Source: Oscillospiraceae bacterium (lineage in GTDB: Bacteria > Bacillota > Clostridia > Oscillospirales > Acutalibacteraceae). Taken from it: DNA of 64,000 bases. Positions 53,059-61,509 of the stretch are shown here, in pieces (the first letter of the stretch is position 1; each line of letters starts with the position of its first letter). The notes under the pieces are model-generated. The model was given only the letters and a program-made list of their open reading frames with translations, searched no databases and had not been told where the DNA came from. Both the position numbers and the translations under genes were made by a program. The DNA is taken from NCBI GenBank assembly GCA_902791235.1, contig CADAUV010000001.1, positions 1 to 64,000 on the forward strand, given 5' to 3'.

Positions 53059-54039
53059 ATGGATACTAATAAAAGACCCGAAACAATGGAAAGAATTACA
53101 ACACCTGAGCTTGCAAACGCATTTATTGACGAGCAGGTTAAGGCTCTGCGCGAGCAGATTGGCGACAAAAAAGTGCTTCTTGCGCTTTCAGGCGGTGTTG
53201 ACAGCTCGGTTGTCGCAGCGCTTCTTATCAAAGCCGTAGGACAGCAGCTTGTCTGCGTGCATGTTAACCACGGACTTCTCCGTAAGGGCGAGCCTGAGCA
53301 GGTTATTGATGTTTTCAGAAATCAGATGAATGCAAATCTTGTGTATGTTGACGCTGTTGACAGATTCCTTGACAAGCTTGCAGGTGTTGCCGAGCCGGAG
53401 AAAAAGCGCAAGATTATAGGCGCTGAGTTCATCAGAGTGTTTGAAGAAGAGGCAAGAAAGCTTGACGGCATAGAGTTTCTTGCACAGGGTACAATCTACC
53501 CCGATATTCTTGAGAGCGACGGCGTAAAGGCGCACCACAATGTCGGCGGTCTGCCCGAGGATTTACAATTTGAGCTTGTAGAGCCTGTAAAGCTTCTCTT
53601 TAAGGACGAGGTAAGGGTTGTCGGCAAGGCGCTTGGACTTCCCGACGGTATGGTATTCCGTCAGCCGTTCCCGGGTCCGGGTCTCGGCGTAAGATGCCTT
53701 GGCGCAATCACGAGGGACAGGCTTGAATGTGTAAGAGAGTCTGACGCAATTCTCCGTGAGGAATTTGCCAAAAACGGACTTGAGGGTAAGGTTTGGCAGT
53801 ATTTCACAGCGATTCCCGACATTAAGTCGGTGGGCGTAAAGGACGGCAAGAGATACGAGGGATACCCTGTAATTATCAGAGCCGTAAATACTAAGGACGC
53901 AATGACGGCAACGGTTGAGGATGTTCCGTTTGCGCTTTTACAGCATATTACAAACCGTATCACAGCGGAGGTTGACGGCGTAAACCGCGTGCTTTACGAC
54001 CTCACACCAAAGCCCTGCGGCACAATTGAGTGGGAATAA
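53059..54039 (+). CDS. guaA: GMP synthetase ATP-pyrophosphatase subunit (GuaA-B type)
   Basis: The protein has 326 aa. It has the ATP-pyrophosphatase domain (LLALSGGVDSSVVAALL, P-loop) and the dimerisation domain (FRQPFPGPGLGVRCLGAITR, and the end PCGTIEWE) but lacks the N-terminal class I glutaminase domain of the usual ~515-aa GuaA. The ammonia-supplying glutaminase must be encoded elsewhere or ammonia used directly. Archaea and some Clostridia have such a split enzyme. The 3' end is a well-known integration hotspot and an island begins right after it. Confidence 0.94.
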   Translation: MDTNKRPETMERITTPELANAFIDEQVKALREQIGDKKVLLALSGGVDSSVVAALLIKAVGQQLVCVHVNHGLLRKGEPEQVIDVFRNQMNANLVYVDAVDRFLDKLAGVAEPEKKRKIIGAEFIRVFEEEARKLDGIEFLAQGTIYPDILESDGVKAHHNVGGLPEDLQFELVEPVKLLFKDEVRVVGKALGLPDGMVFRQPFPGPGLGVRCLGAITRDRLECVRESDAILREEFAKNGLEGKVWQYFTAIPDIKSVGVKDGKRYEGYPVIIRAVNTKDAMTATVEDVPFALLQHITNRITAEVDGVNRVLYDLTPKPCGTIEWE

Positions 54040-54099
54040 TGCTCCCTAGTCCTGAAAGGCGCATAAACACTCACTTTTTGCAGTTTTGAAATTGCTTTT

Positions 54100-54116
54100 G
54101 GCAACAAAATGGCAAC
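54100..54116. repeat. GGCAAC direct repeat at island left end
   Basis: GGCAAC occurs at 54100-54105 and 54111-54116 with an 11-bp period, the spacing of integrase arm-type sites, ~60 bp inside the guaA-proximal island end. Confidence 0.5.
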
Positions 54117-54145
54117 ACGAGTGAATTATTCTAAACAAACATTAC

Positions 54146-54183
54146 AAAAGGCTAATTGATTTTCTGTAATCAATTAGCCTTTT
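54146..54183. terminator. Terminator of the XRE repressor gene
   Basis: The 14-bp stem AAAAGGCTAATTGA/TCAATTAGCCTTTT with a ten-nt loop has T-runs on both strands. Confidence 0.93.
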
Positions 54184-54187
54184 CTCT

Positions 54188-54709
54188 TTATTTCTTTTTC
54201 TTATGATTCTTATTGTACTCTGCAACAAGCATATCGCTGAGCTCTTGACTCGGTTTGATTTCCACAAAGCGCGTCGGATAGTTGTAACGCCAGTTGTCAT
54301 ATTGGATTTCGTCAATCTTGCCATCCTTCAACTTTTCCTTCATTTCGTTCCATTCATTAAGTCGGGAGAAAAGGTTGGTGAAGCATTCCGGTCTGTTCTC
54401 GTCTGCAACAAGGCAGAGCTTGCCGCCTATTCTGTCAATCGTTAAACCGTAAATATCCTCAATCGCAAAAAGGGTATGCATTAAGCGGTTGTATGTATCA
54501 AGATTGGGGTTATCAAGCGCGTCGGTAGACACGCCTAAAATCTTGGCAATTTCCTCAAGGACATCTTCTCTCGGTTCTCTTCTTCCGTTTTCATATTGCG
54601 CAATACGGGAATCGGCGTTCTTCTCACCAAAGCCGAGCACCGTGCCAACATATTTCTGCGTCATATTACGCTTTTTTCTAATAAATCTCATTCTTTCGCT
54701 AATAGCCAT
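54188..54709 (-). CDS. XRE-family repressor of the island
   Basis: The protein has 173 aa. N-terminal HTH (MAISERMRFIRKKRNMTQKY, recognition helix around NADSRIAQYENGRREP, residues ~7-65) and a ~100-aa C-terminal part with a lysine-rich end. This repressor type is standard in Tn916-like and mobilizable elements next to the xis-int operon. It is divergent from xis-int; the palindrome at 54819 is a likely target. Confidence 0.9.
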   Translation of the reverse strand: MAISERMRFIRKKRNMTQKYVGTVLGFGEKNADSRIAQYENGRREPREDVLEEIAKILGVSTDALDNPNLDTYNRLMHTLFAIEDIYGLTIDRIGGKLCLVADENRPECFTNLFSRLNEWNEMKEKLKDGKIDEIQYDNWRYNYPTRFVEIKPSQELSDMLVAEYNKNHKKKK

Positions 54710-54786
54710 ACATGTTCACCTCATTAACACCATATCATAATTGCTACGGTGTGTCAAGAACTTTATCAAATTTGTTAAGAAAACAC

Positions 54787-54842
54787 TTGACAATGAAAAC
54801 AATATGTGCTAATATAAAAACCGTAACATATATGTTACGGTT
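54787..54842 (+). promoter_or_regulatory. Promoter and 24-bp palindromic operator of xis-int
   Basis: TTGACA (54787-54792), 17-bp spacer, TAATAT (54810-54815). Directly downstream at 54819-54842 is a perfect palindrome AACCGTAACATA/TATGTTACGGTT that covers the expected start of transcription. It may be the operator of the divergent XRE repressor or an RNA hairpin in the leader. Confidence 0.85.
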
Positions 54843-54890
54843 GCAAACAAAACAAAATCAATATTGTTAAAACTGAAAGGAGGCGTTGCG

Positions 54891-55079
54891 ATGGAAAATG
54901 CCACTATCTTCATGAGAGTGGATGAGGTTGCAGCGGTGCTGGGCGTTTCAGAATCTTACGCATACAAGATTATGAAACAGTTAAATAACGAGCTTGCCGA
55001 GCAAGGCAAGATAGTAGTTTCCGGCAGAGTCAACCGCAAATACTTTTATGAAAGACTTGACTATGAGGGAGGTGATTAA
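54891..55079 (+). CDS. Excisionase-like helix-turn-helix protein
   Basis: The protein has 62 aa from the ATG at 54891, with AAAGGAGG 7-9 nt upstream; an upstream frame from 54864 contains the ribosome site. MRVDEVAAVLGVSESYAYKI is a winged-helix/MerR-type recognition segment, as in excisionases and transposon regulators. It ends 2 bp before the integrase gene. Confidence 0.88.
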   Translation: MENATIFMRVDEVAAVLGVSESYAYKIMKQLNNELAEQGKIVVSGRVNRKYFYERLDYEGGD

Positions 55080-55081
55080 AA

Positions 55082-56170
55082 ATGTCTGTGTATAAAGACG
55101 CAAAAACAAACACTTGGCGAGCTGTGTTCAGATACACCGATTGGACAGGCGAGCGAAAGCAAACACAAAAGCGAGGCTTTGTTACTCAGCGAGACGCAAA
55201 AGCGTGGGAGCGAGAGCAGTTAATAAAGCTGCAGGGTGCGTGCAATATGACTATGAATTCCTTTGTGGAATTGTACTTCGATGGTTTGAGCGGTAGATTG
55301 AAGCTCAACACCATTAACGGAAAAGAGCATATTATCCGAACCAAAATACTGCCCTACTTCGGCGAGAAGCGAATCAATGAGATTAAGGCAACCGATATCA
55401 TTGCTTGGCAAAACGAGTTAATGAATAGGAAGGATAAAAACGATAAGCCGTATTCTCAAACCTATCTGAAAACAATCCATAATCAAATCAGCGCAATCCT
55501 TAATTACGCCGTTAAGTATTATGGACTCAAAGAAAACCCGGCAAGGAAAGCCGGAGCGATGGGTAAGAAGGAGAGTGACAGAGAAATGCAAATCTGGACA
55601 AAGGAACAATACAAACAATTTGCAGAAGTGATGATGGAAACGCCGATGCTCTACTACGCATTTGAAGTGCTTTACTGGTGTGGAATTCGTGAGGGCGAGT
55701 TGTTGGCTTTGACTCCTGCTGATTTTGATTTCGAAAGGCAGACGGTGCGAATCAACAAAAGCTATCAGCGAATTGACGGCGAGGATGTTATTACCGAGCC
55801 GAAAACACAAAAGAGTATCCGAACCATACGGCTGCCGAAGTTTCTATGCGAAGAGATGACGGACTACCTTGCAATGCTTTACGAAGCAGAACCCAATGAA
55901 AGAATGTTTCCTTTGACAAAGAGCGCTCTTTACAGAGCGATGAAAGAGGGCAGCAAGAAAGCGGGCGTGCCGAAAATCAGAATTCATGATTTAAGACACT
56001 CCCATGTTTCCTTACTCATCAATATGGGATTCTCCGCTGTTGAGATTGCAGACAGACTTGGACACGAAAGCATAGAGATAACTTACCACTATGCACACAT
56101 GTTCCCGTCAAGGCAGGATGAGATGGCGGATAGACTTGAAGCAGAAGGGAGGCTACAAAATGTCAGCTAA
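55082..56170 (+). CDS. int: Tyrosine recombinase / integrase
   Basis: The protein has 362 aa. N-terminal arm-binding domain (AP2-like, AVFRYTDWTGERKQTQKRGF), SAM-like core-binding domain ~60-160, and catalytic domain with YWCGIREGELLAL (Arg), HDLRHSHVSLL (His-x-x-Arg), LGHESIEIT (His) and the tyrosine in YHYAHMFP. This catalyses site-specific insertion and excision of the island, probably at guaA. A complete gene, coupled to the excisionase. Confidence 0.95.
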   Translation: MSVYKDAKTNTWRAVFRYTDWTGERKQTQKRGFVTQRDAKAWEREQLIKLQGACNMTMNSFVELYFDGLSGRLKLNTINGKEHIIRTKILPYFGEKRINEIKATDIIAWQNELMNRKDKNDKPYSQTYLKTIHNQISAILNYAVKYYGLKENPARKAGAMGKKESDREMQIWTKEQYKQFAEVMMETPMLYYAFEVLYWCGIREGELLALTPADFDFERQTVRINKSYQRIDGEDVITEPKTQKSIRTIRLPKFLCEEMTDYLAMLYEAEPNERMFPLTKSALYRAMKEGSKKAGVPKIRIHDLRHSHVSLLINMGFSAVEIADRLGHESIEITYHYAHMFPSRQDEMADRLEAEGRLQNVS

Positions 56171-56495
56171 GAACCGCGACAATCATAACCGTTGGCGCAG
56201 CGTTACAGTTGGATTTAGAGTATCACCCGAAGAAGCAAAGCAGATTGACACAGCGGTTGTTTTATCGGGACTTACTAAACAGGATTATATCCTGAACAGG
56301 TTGACTAACAAAGACATTGTCGTGCAAGGGAACCCGAGGGTATATATCGCCTTGAAGCGAAAGCTCGAAGAAGTGCTCACAGAGTTGAAATCTTTACAAG
56401 GCGAAACTCCATCCGAGAAATTGCTCGACACGATCAAGTTAATTAACCGAACACTTTATGGAATGAAAGGCGAAAAAGAAAATGACTGTCCTTAA
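56160..56495 (+). CDS. MobC-like mobilization accessory protein
   Basis: The protein has 111 aa from the ATG at 56160, with GGGAGG upstream and an 11-nt overlap with int. SVTVGFRVSPEEAKQIDTAV and LSGLTKQDYILNRL are typical of plasmid mobilization relaxosome proteins (ribbon-helix-helix). It would help the relaxase nick oriT. Confidence 0.82.
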   Translation: MSAKNRDNHNRWRSVTVGFRVSPEEAKQIDTAVVLSGLTKQDYILNRLTNKDIVVQGNPRVYIALKRKLEEVLTELKSLQGETPSEKLLDTIKLINRTLYGMKGEKENDCP

Positions 56496-56745
56496 TGTAT
56501 CTGTTGGCGCAGATACGGACAGCCATACTATGTAAATAGCAATCATAGTATAAACAATCTTTTCGCCGTTGTCAAATCAACAATACGGTTGTCTTTGTAA
56601 GTTCGAACTGTCGTTGCCTCGCAGAGCGCAATGCACTTTTGATGCGATAGTGTCAAAAGAGCCATTGCGTTACTCTTGGCAAGAGTAACAGAACCGAGAA
56701 AACCCGAATTTAGAAAAACAATCGATTTTAGAAAGGATTGGTGAG
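56496..56745 (+). other. Putative oriT region
   Basis: The region between the MobC-like and relaxase genes has several inverted repeats: GTATCTG/CAGATAC at about 56500 and a perfect 9-bp hairpin GTTACTCTT-GGC-AAGAGTAAC at 56669-56689. A TAGTGT sequence at 56648-56653 resembles the pMV158/MobM nick-site core. This is the expected place of oriT for a MobV element but the nick site is not proven. Confidence 0.5.
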
Positions 56746-57906
56746 ATTATCACAGTATTATCAAGCATCAGCATTGAGCTCGGCAAGGGAGTTCTGAAAC
56801 ATAACAACAGGAATTTTATTGCCGGAAATGTTGATAAAGAAAGGACTAAAAACAACATTGAGTACAAGAACATCTCCCTTGAGGAAGCATATCATATTCT
56901 CTTTGACGAGGCGTTACAGAGGTATAACGACAAGCAAACGAGAAAAGAAAGGAAGATGAAAAGTTACCTTGAACACATTCAAAACGGTAAGCAGGAAAAA
57001 CCTTTTTATGAGATAATCGTGCAGGTTGGTAACCGTGATGACATGGGTATCGGTACCTGTAATGAGGAACTTGCAAAGGGTATATTGGATGAGTATATGA
57101 AGCATTTTCAGGAACGAAATCCAAGGCTGTTTGTGTTCAATGCGGTACTCCATATGGATGAAGCAACACCCCATTTGCACATCGACTTTATCCCATTTAC
57201 CACCGGAAGCGAGCACGGCTTGGATACACGTACAAGTATGAAAAAGGCACTTGCTGACCAAGGTGTTACGGGTTCAGGAAGAAGCGATACAGAAACGATG
57301 GCGTGGATTCGTTTGGAAAAAGAAGTGTTGTCAAAGGTAATGGAGCGCCATAGTGTTGAGTGGGAACATCAAGGGAACGACAAAGACCATCTCTCTGTTT
57401 TGGAATACAAAAAGGAACAGAGAAGCAAGGAGGTTGAGGAGCTTGAGATGCAAGTTTCTTCCCTACAAAACAAACTTGAAAACCTTACAACAGCGATTGA
57501 AACGGTAACGGTGTTGTCCACAGATGAGGAATTTGAGGAGGAGTACAAACTCCCTGAGCCTCATAAAATGGAGTCAGCAAAGAGTTACAAAGAGCGTGTT
57601 GAGGAAAAGTTTGAGAAGCTGAAAGCGTTTGTTAAAAGGGTGTTTGTTGAGCTTATGCAGGCGAGAAGTGAGAACAAAGCCTTACGAGCCGCAAATCAAA
57701 ACCTTGCCTTTGAGAATTCTGAACTCAGGGATACAAACAGGAACTATCAAAAGACAAACAGAAAGCTGCATAAGCAGTTGACAGATTACCGACTGCTTCG
57801 CAAGGTACTCGGCAGTAAAAATGTCGACAAACTACTTGAAGAAGCAAAGGGCAAAAAAGTAAATGAAAAGGAGGCAAATCATTATGAAAAAGACGATAAC
57901 AGATAA
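56746..57906 (+). CDS. mobV: MobV-family relaxase, probable ATT start codon
   Basis: About 386 aa if translation begins at the ATT at 56746, which has AAAGGA eight nt upstream. The first ATG (56956) lies 70 codons inside the domain. The frame is open from the TAA at about 56685. The N-terminal part continues LSSISIELGKGVLKHNNRNF and then ERTKNNIEY, matching MobM/pMV158-type relaxases, whose catalytic histidine lies in a KHNER segment. So the catalytic His-Asn would be lost if the ATG were used. The metal motif HMDEATPHLH, coiled coil from ~180 to 350 and a lysine-rich tail complete the family pattern. It nicks oriT and leads the strand during mobilization. Confidence 0.85.
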   Translation: MITVLSSISIELGKGVLKHNNRNFIAGNVDKERTKNNIEYKNISLEEAYHILFDEALQRYNDKQTRKERKMKSYLEHIQNGKQEKPFYEIIVQVGNRDDMGIGTCNEELAKGILDEYMKHFQERNPRLFVFNAVLHMDEATPHLHIDFIPFTTGSEHGLDTRTSMKKALADQGVTGSGRSDTETMAWIRLEKEVLSKVMERHSVEWEHQGNDKDHLSVLEYKKEQRSKEVEELEMQVSSLQNKLENLTTAIETVTVLSTDEEFEEEYKLPEPHKMESAKSYKERVEEKFEKLKAFVKRVFVELMQARSENKALRAANQNLAFENSELRDTNRNYQKTNRKLHKQLTDYRLLRKVLGSKNVDKLLEEAKGKKVNEKEANHYEKDDNR

Positions 57907-58261
57907 GAATAACGGACTTGATTACACACTGGTTGGGGAAGTATATCTCCCCAACCTTGTATCAACCGAAACGAATTATGAGATTGGAATTTGGGGACAG
58001 CGGCACCTTGACTATATCAAGAAGCATCGCAAGGTGTTCTACACATCGCTTCTGACAAATTGCAAGCTCAACTCATATCTGCACGATGTTGATGTTAGGG
58101 CAACGGAAATGTACGACCGCCTTGTAAAGCAACTAAAGGAGCAGCAGGACGTTACCGAAAAACTTAAAGCAGAGGACATGATGACTTGGGTTCAGGCGAT
58201 GAACAACATCAATAATCGGGCAAGAGAAATTGTAAACTCCGAAGTGATTTATTCTGTATAA
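57884..58261 (+). CDS. TnpV-like transposon protein
   Basis: The protein has 125 aa from the ATG at 57884, which has AAAAGGAGG upstream and overlaps the relaxase end. The sequence LVGEVYLPNLVSTETNYEIG and the helical 'AREIVNSEVIY' end match the TnpV family found beside MobV relaxases of Clostridial mobilizable elements. Function unknown. Confidence 0.85.
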   Translation: MKKTITDKNNGLDYTLVGEVYLPNLVSTETNYEIGIWGQRHLDYIKKHRKVFYTSLLTNCKLNSYLHDVDVRATEMYDRLVKQLKEQQDVTEKLKAEDMMTWVQAMNNINNRAREIVNSEVIYSV

Positions 58262-58267
58262 CTAAAC

Positions 58268-58293
58268 AGCAGGGAGCGTAAATGCTCCCTGCT
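58268..58293 (+). terminator. Terminator-like hairpin after TnpV
   Basis: A perfect 10-bp stem AGCAGGGAGC/GCTCCCTGCT, loop GTAAAT, then a T-rich tail without a run of four T; medium confidence as terminator. Confidence 0.65.
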
Positions 58294-58444
58294 AATCTGT
58301 TTGTAAAGTATTTCATTATTCTTTGATAATTATGTATTTCTTATATCAAGTTTTGCAAAAAGTTGAATTGATATGACGTTCATATTATACTATAATCAGC
58401 AGTTATTATATTCAAAATCCATAATCAAAGGATAAGGTGATAGT

Positions 58445-59155
58445 GTGAATATCGGTGAACTAATTAGTATTAAAACCGTCAGCGATGATCTGCCGCAGAC
58501 GAGGTATAATACGGAATTAAAAATCTTTACTTGCGTTCAGCTCGGTGATTTAAAACGGCTGATGGCAGAAATAGAGAAGGTTAACGCAACGATTGTTGCC
58601 GGCAATATATCGGATGATCCTGTTACGCAATTCAAATATCTTGCTGTGAGTACTGTTACGCTTGCAACCAGATATGCTATTCAGGGCGGACTAAACGAAA
58701 AAATCGCTTATGATTTCTCGGATAAGTCTATTGCAAAGGTTGACCGTATAGATTCTGCCGACGATATTTTAACCGCTCTTGCCTATGATATTATTACGCT
58801 CACAAAAATGGTTGCCGAAAACAGATTAAAACCCAAACAATCACCGCACGTTAAAAAGTGTATTTCCTATATTAACGAACATCTCGAAGATAAATTAACG
58901 GTAAAAGCACTTGCTGAAATCTGCGGTATTTCGCCCGATTATCTGTCTCAGATTTTTAAGCACGAAATGGTCGACAACCTGAACTCGTACATTTTAACAA
59001 GAAAGTTAGAATATGCTAAGGAACTGATTGCGAAAGGAACAAGCAACAAGGAAATATGTAAAACGCTGAAATTTTCCTCTTCTTCCTATTTCGTTACCGC
59101 CTTTAAAAACAAGTACCATATGACGCCGAGTGAATATAAATCCATGTTGAAATGA
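58445..59155 (+). CDS. AraC-family transcriptional regulator
   Basis: The protein has 236 aa with a GTG start and AAGG/GGTGAT upstream. The C-terminal ~100 residues contain the two HTH motifs (VKALAEICGISPDYLSQIF and a second one ending SSSSYFVTAFKNKYHMTPSEY). The N-terminal ~130 residues form a helical sensor domain of the YSIRK/'TetR-like' type, not a cupin. It precedes and probably controls the kinase and hydrolase genes. Confidence 0.92.
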   Translation: MNIGELISIKTVSDDLPQTRYNTELKIFTCVQLGDLKRLMAEIEKVNATIVAGNISDDPVTQFKYLAVSTVTLATRYAIQGGLNEKIAYDFSDKSIAKVDRIDSADDILTALAYDIITLTKMVAENRLKPKQSPHVKKCISYINEHLEDKLTVKALAEICGISPDYLSQIFKHEMVDNLNSYILTRKLEYAKELIAKGTSNKEICKTLKFSSSSYFVTAFKNKYHMTPSEYKSMLK

Positions 59156-59164
59156 GGTTATATT

Positions 59165-60121
59165 ATGAAGCAAAAAGAAATTCGTCCTGTCAGCAAAAGA
59201 GATGCACAGGAATATGCCAAAGCAGTACTTGAAAATAAATATAATATAACGGTTAACAGTATCAAATATATTGGCGGCGGTTCTTTTGGCTTTGTTTTCA
59301 AAGCGGATATTGACAAGGAACCGTTCAGCATTATTATGAAAGCGTGCAGAACGGAGGGCATCTGTGAGCGAGAAGCAAGTGAGCTTACCCTGCTCGGTGC
59401 AGATAGCCTTATAAAGATTCCGAAGGTATATTTTACGTTTATTGCTACCGATGAGATACCGATTGACTTTATAGGTATGGAATTTGTAGAAGGCACAGAC
59501 TGTTTTATGGACTTTATAAAACTGCTGAATTCCAAGAAAAACAAAGATCGCTTTGCAGACGAAATTACCACAATTATCCATTATTGGCACGAGCAGACAA
59601 ATGATAAATTCGGTTTAATCGGTAATGCCGTTTATGATGAATGGCTTGATTTTTATCAGCCGTTTGCTGCCGATATTCTTGATTGTGCAAGGGAGTTGAC
59701 AAGCAGCGGTAAACTTGAAAAGAAAGTACTTGATACAATGGAGCGTGCCTGGGCTGCGTTTGATTATATTTTCAGCGATAAGGTTGAAACGGCAAGTCTG
59801 ATTCACGGCGATATGAACGTGATGAACATAATGAGCGACAAGCATCTGAAGCCGCTCGCTATCATTGACCCGCTTGAAAGCAAGTGGGCGGATAAGGAAT
59901 ATGAGCTGTTTCAGCTTCGCAATTTAACGGGCGATAAATTCGGCTTGTATGACACCTACAAAGCAAAATATCCCGTGTCCGAAAAGTGTGATATCAAAAC
60001 TGCTTTTTACGCACTGTATCACGAGGTTTATGCCTATATTGTTTCGGGAACAAAGGTAAACTTTATTCTTATGCCGCTCGTTAAGCGAATGAACAAGGAG
60101 TTGGATAAATGCAATCTTTAA
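59165..60121 (+). CDS. APH-like / choline-kinase-fold phosphotransferase
   Basis: The protein has 318 aa. Kinase-like features: N-lobe IGGGSFGFVFKADI with glycine loop, FIGMEFVEGTDCF hinge, catalytic LIHGDMNVMNIM (HGD...N) and the metal DP in AIIDPLESKWADKEYEL. This is the aminoglycoside phosphotransferase/fructosamine kinase fold, which may act on a small molecule or sugar. It is not one of the classic resistance enzymes as far as can be judged. Overlaps the hydrolase gene by 13 nt, so it is an operon. Confidence 0.88.
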   Translation: MKQKEIRPVSKRDAQEYAKAVLENKYNITVNSIKYIGGGSFGFVFKADIDKEPFSIIMKACRTEGICEREASELTLLGADSLIKIPKVYFTFIATDEIPIDFIGMEFVEGTDCFMDFIKLLNSKKNKDRFADEITTIIHYWHEQTNDKFGLIGNAVYDEWLDFYQPFAADILDCARELTSSGKLEKKVLDTMERAWAAFDYIFSDKVETASLIHGDMNVMNIMSDKHLKPLAIIDPLESKWADKEYELFQLRNLTGDKFGLYDTYKAKYPVSEKCDIKTAFYALYHEVYAYIVSGTKVNFILMPLVKRMNKELDKCNL

Positions 60122-61029
60122 GCGGAAAAGTTGTAAGCACTTTGCTCTGCGCCGTGTTTCATTCTCCGCTGATTAATAATTCCGAATTATCAAACAATGC
60201 GGGCAAGAAAACCAAGGAATATAAATCTCACTATAAGCCTTCGAAGGAATTTAACTATTCGGTATATAGTCTTAACGGTGTAAATTACGAAATTCTTGAA
60301 CCGAAGCAGAAACGCAATAACAAGGTTGTGTTACTGCTACACGGCGGAAGCTATAAGGTGCGATTACTCGATATGTACCGCAGCCTTGCTGAAAAGATAA
60401 GCAGAACGCTTAATTACTGTACGGTTTATAATCTTGATTACAGGACTTTCCCTGAGTACAAATATCCGGCGCAAATTGAAGATGCGGTTGCGCTGTTTCA
60501 GGAAATGCAACGGCAGGGTATTGAAACGAAAAACATTGTATTTATCGGCGATAGTGCAGGTGCGAATCTTGCACTCACTTCAACACTTTATATGCGTGAT
60601 AACGGCATGGAATTGCCCTCTGCGATTGTTTGTTTTTCGCTGTGGGGAGATATGACCAATTCCGGTAAGTCTGTGGTAGATAATTGTTATCGCGACCCCT
60701 TCGGCGGTATTGCAAGACGAAAGAAAGCAGAAGATAACTGGGAATATCTGCACCGCATATCTGCTTTTGCAAAGGAGCTTGACAGAAGCAGTCCCTATGT
60801 GTCACCGAGCTTTGCCGATTTTACGGACTTTCCTCCCGTTACGCTTATCTGCGGCGAAGCCGAAATGGACAGAAGTTCCAACGAGATGGCACATGAAAAC
60901 ATGAAAAAAGCCGGTGTTGACGCCGAACTGCATATGTTTGACGGAATGTTCCACGATTTTCAACTGGTTCCATTCTTCCCCGAAACAAAAAGGGTGTTCG
61001 AAATAATGAAAAGCAGAATAATTAAATAA
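60109..61029 (+). CDS. Alpha/beta hydrolase, hormone-sensitive-lipase-like
   Basis: The protein has 306 aa. The oxyanion motif LLLHGGSYKV and nucleophile elbow VFIGDSAGANLALT (GDSAG) are both visible, with a late aspartate in CGEAEMDRSS and the catalytic histidine in MFHDFQ. This is the HSL-like esterase group, a cytosolic or membrane-associated enzyme. It follows the AraC and kinase genes and is ended by the terminator at 61050. Substrate unknown. Confidence 0.9.
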   Translation: MQSLSGKVVSTLLCAVFHSPLINNSELSNNAGKKTKEYKSHYKPSKEFNYSVYSLNGVNYEILEPKQKRNNKVVLLLHGGSYKVRLLDMYRSLAEKISRTLNYCTVYNLDYRTFPEYKYPAQIEDAVALFQEMQRQGIETKNIVFIGDSAGANLALTSTLYMRDNGMELPSAIVCFSLWGDMTNSGKSVVDNCYRDPFGGIARRKKAEDNWEYLHRISAFAKELDRSSPYVSPSFADFTDFPPVTLICGEAEMDRSSNEMAHENMKKAGVDAELHMFDGMFHDFQLVPFFPETKRVFEIMKSRIIK

Positions 61030-61049
61030 GCATTTAGAAACCGATTTTC

Positions 61050-61088
61050 GAGGGTAGCAATGATATACCATTGTTACCCTCATTTTTG
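61050..61088 (+). terminator. Terminator of the AraC-kinase-hydrolase operon
   Basis: The 13-bp stem GAGGGTAGCAATG/CATTGTTACCCTC with one G-U pair and a T-run following. Confidence 0.92.
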
Positions 61089-61509
61089 CATCTTGAAACG
61101 CAGTATTCATGTGGGTTTCAGAACCCTAAAATGCTGACATTATATACCAAATTTTTAAATGCTTTTTTACATAAAAACGACCTTGAATTTTATCTTTCAA
61201 GGTCGTTTTGTCTTTTTAGAAACCATTCCACGAGAACAATTAAATTTAATTTGTCAACCCAAAATTTTCAATTATTTATGTCTTTTTTTGTCGTTTTTTT
61301 GTACATTTTTGCATTTATATTGACAAAAGTATTGATTGCGTGATAGATAAAAATTAACGTTATTTATAATTATCAGACTATTTTGCCAAATAATATATTG
61401 CTATTCGATTCTTGCCATTATCGTATTTTTGTTTATGCTGATTTTAATTTGTTGAAAAAGCACATATAATGTTATATAATAGGGTTAGTAATAACTACAG
61501 GTGAAAAGT
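61089..61509. other. AT-rich region before the defence-like module
   Basis: It holds a second terminator-like hairpin (61174-61213, AAAACGACCTTGAA/TTCAAGGTCGTTTT with T-run) and is otherwise extremely AT-rich. TATAAT-like boxes at 61470-61482 are followed by AGGTGA before the methyltransferase start. No gene is called. Confidence 0.6.
61174..61213. terminator. Second terminator-like hairpin
   Basis: A perfect 14-bp stem AAAACGACCTTGAA/TTCAAGGTCGTTTT with an 8-nt loop and T's following, plus an A-run before it. Confidence 0.85.
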
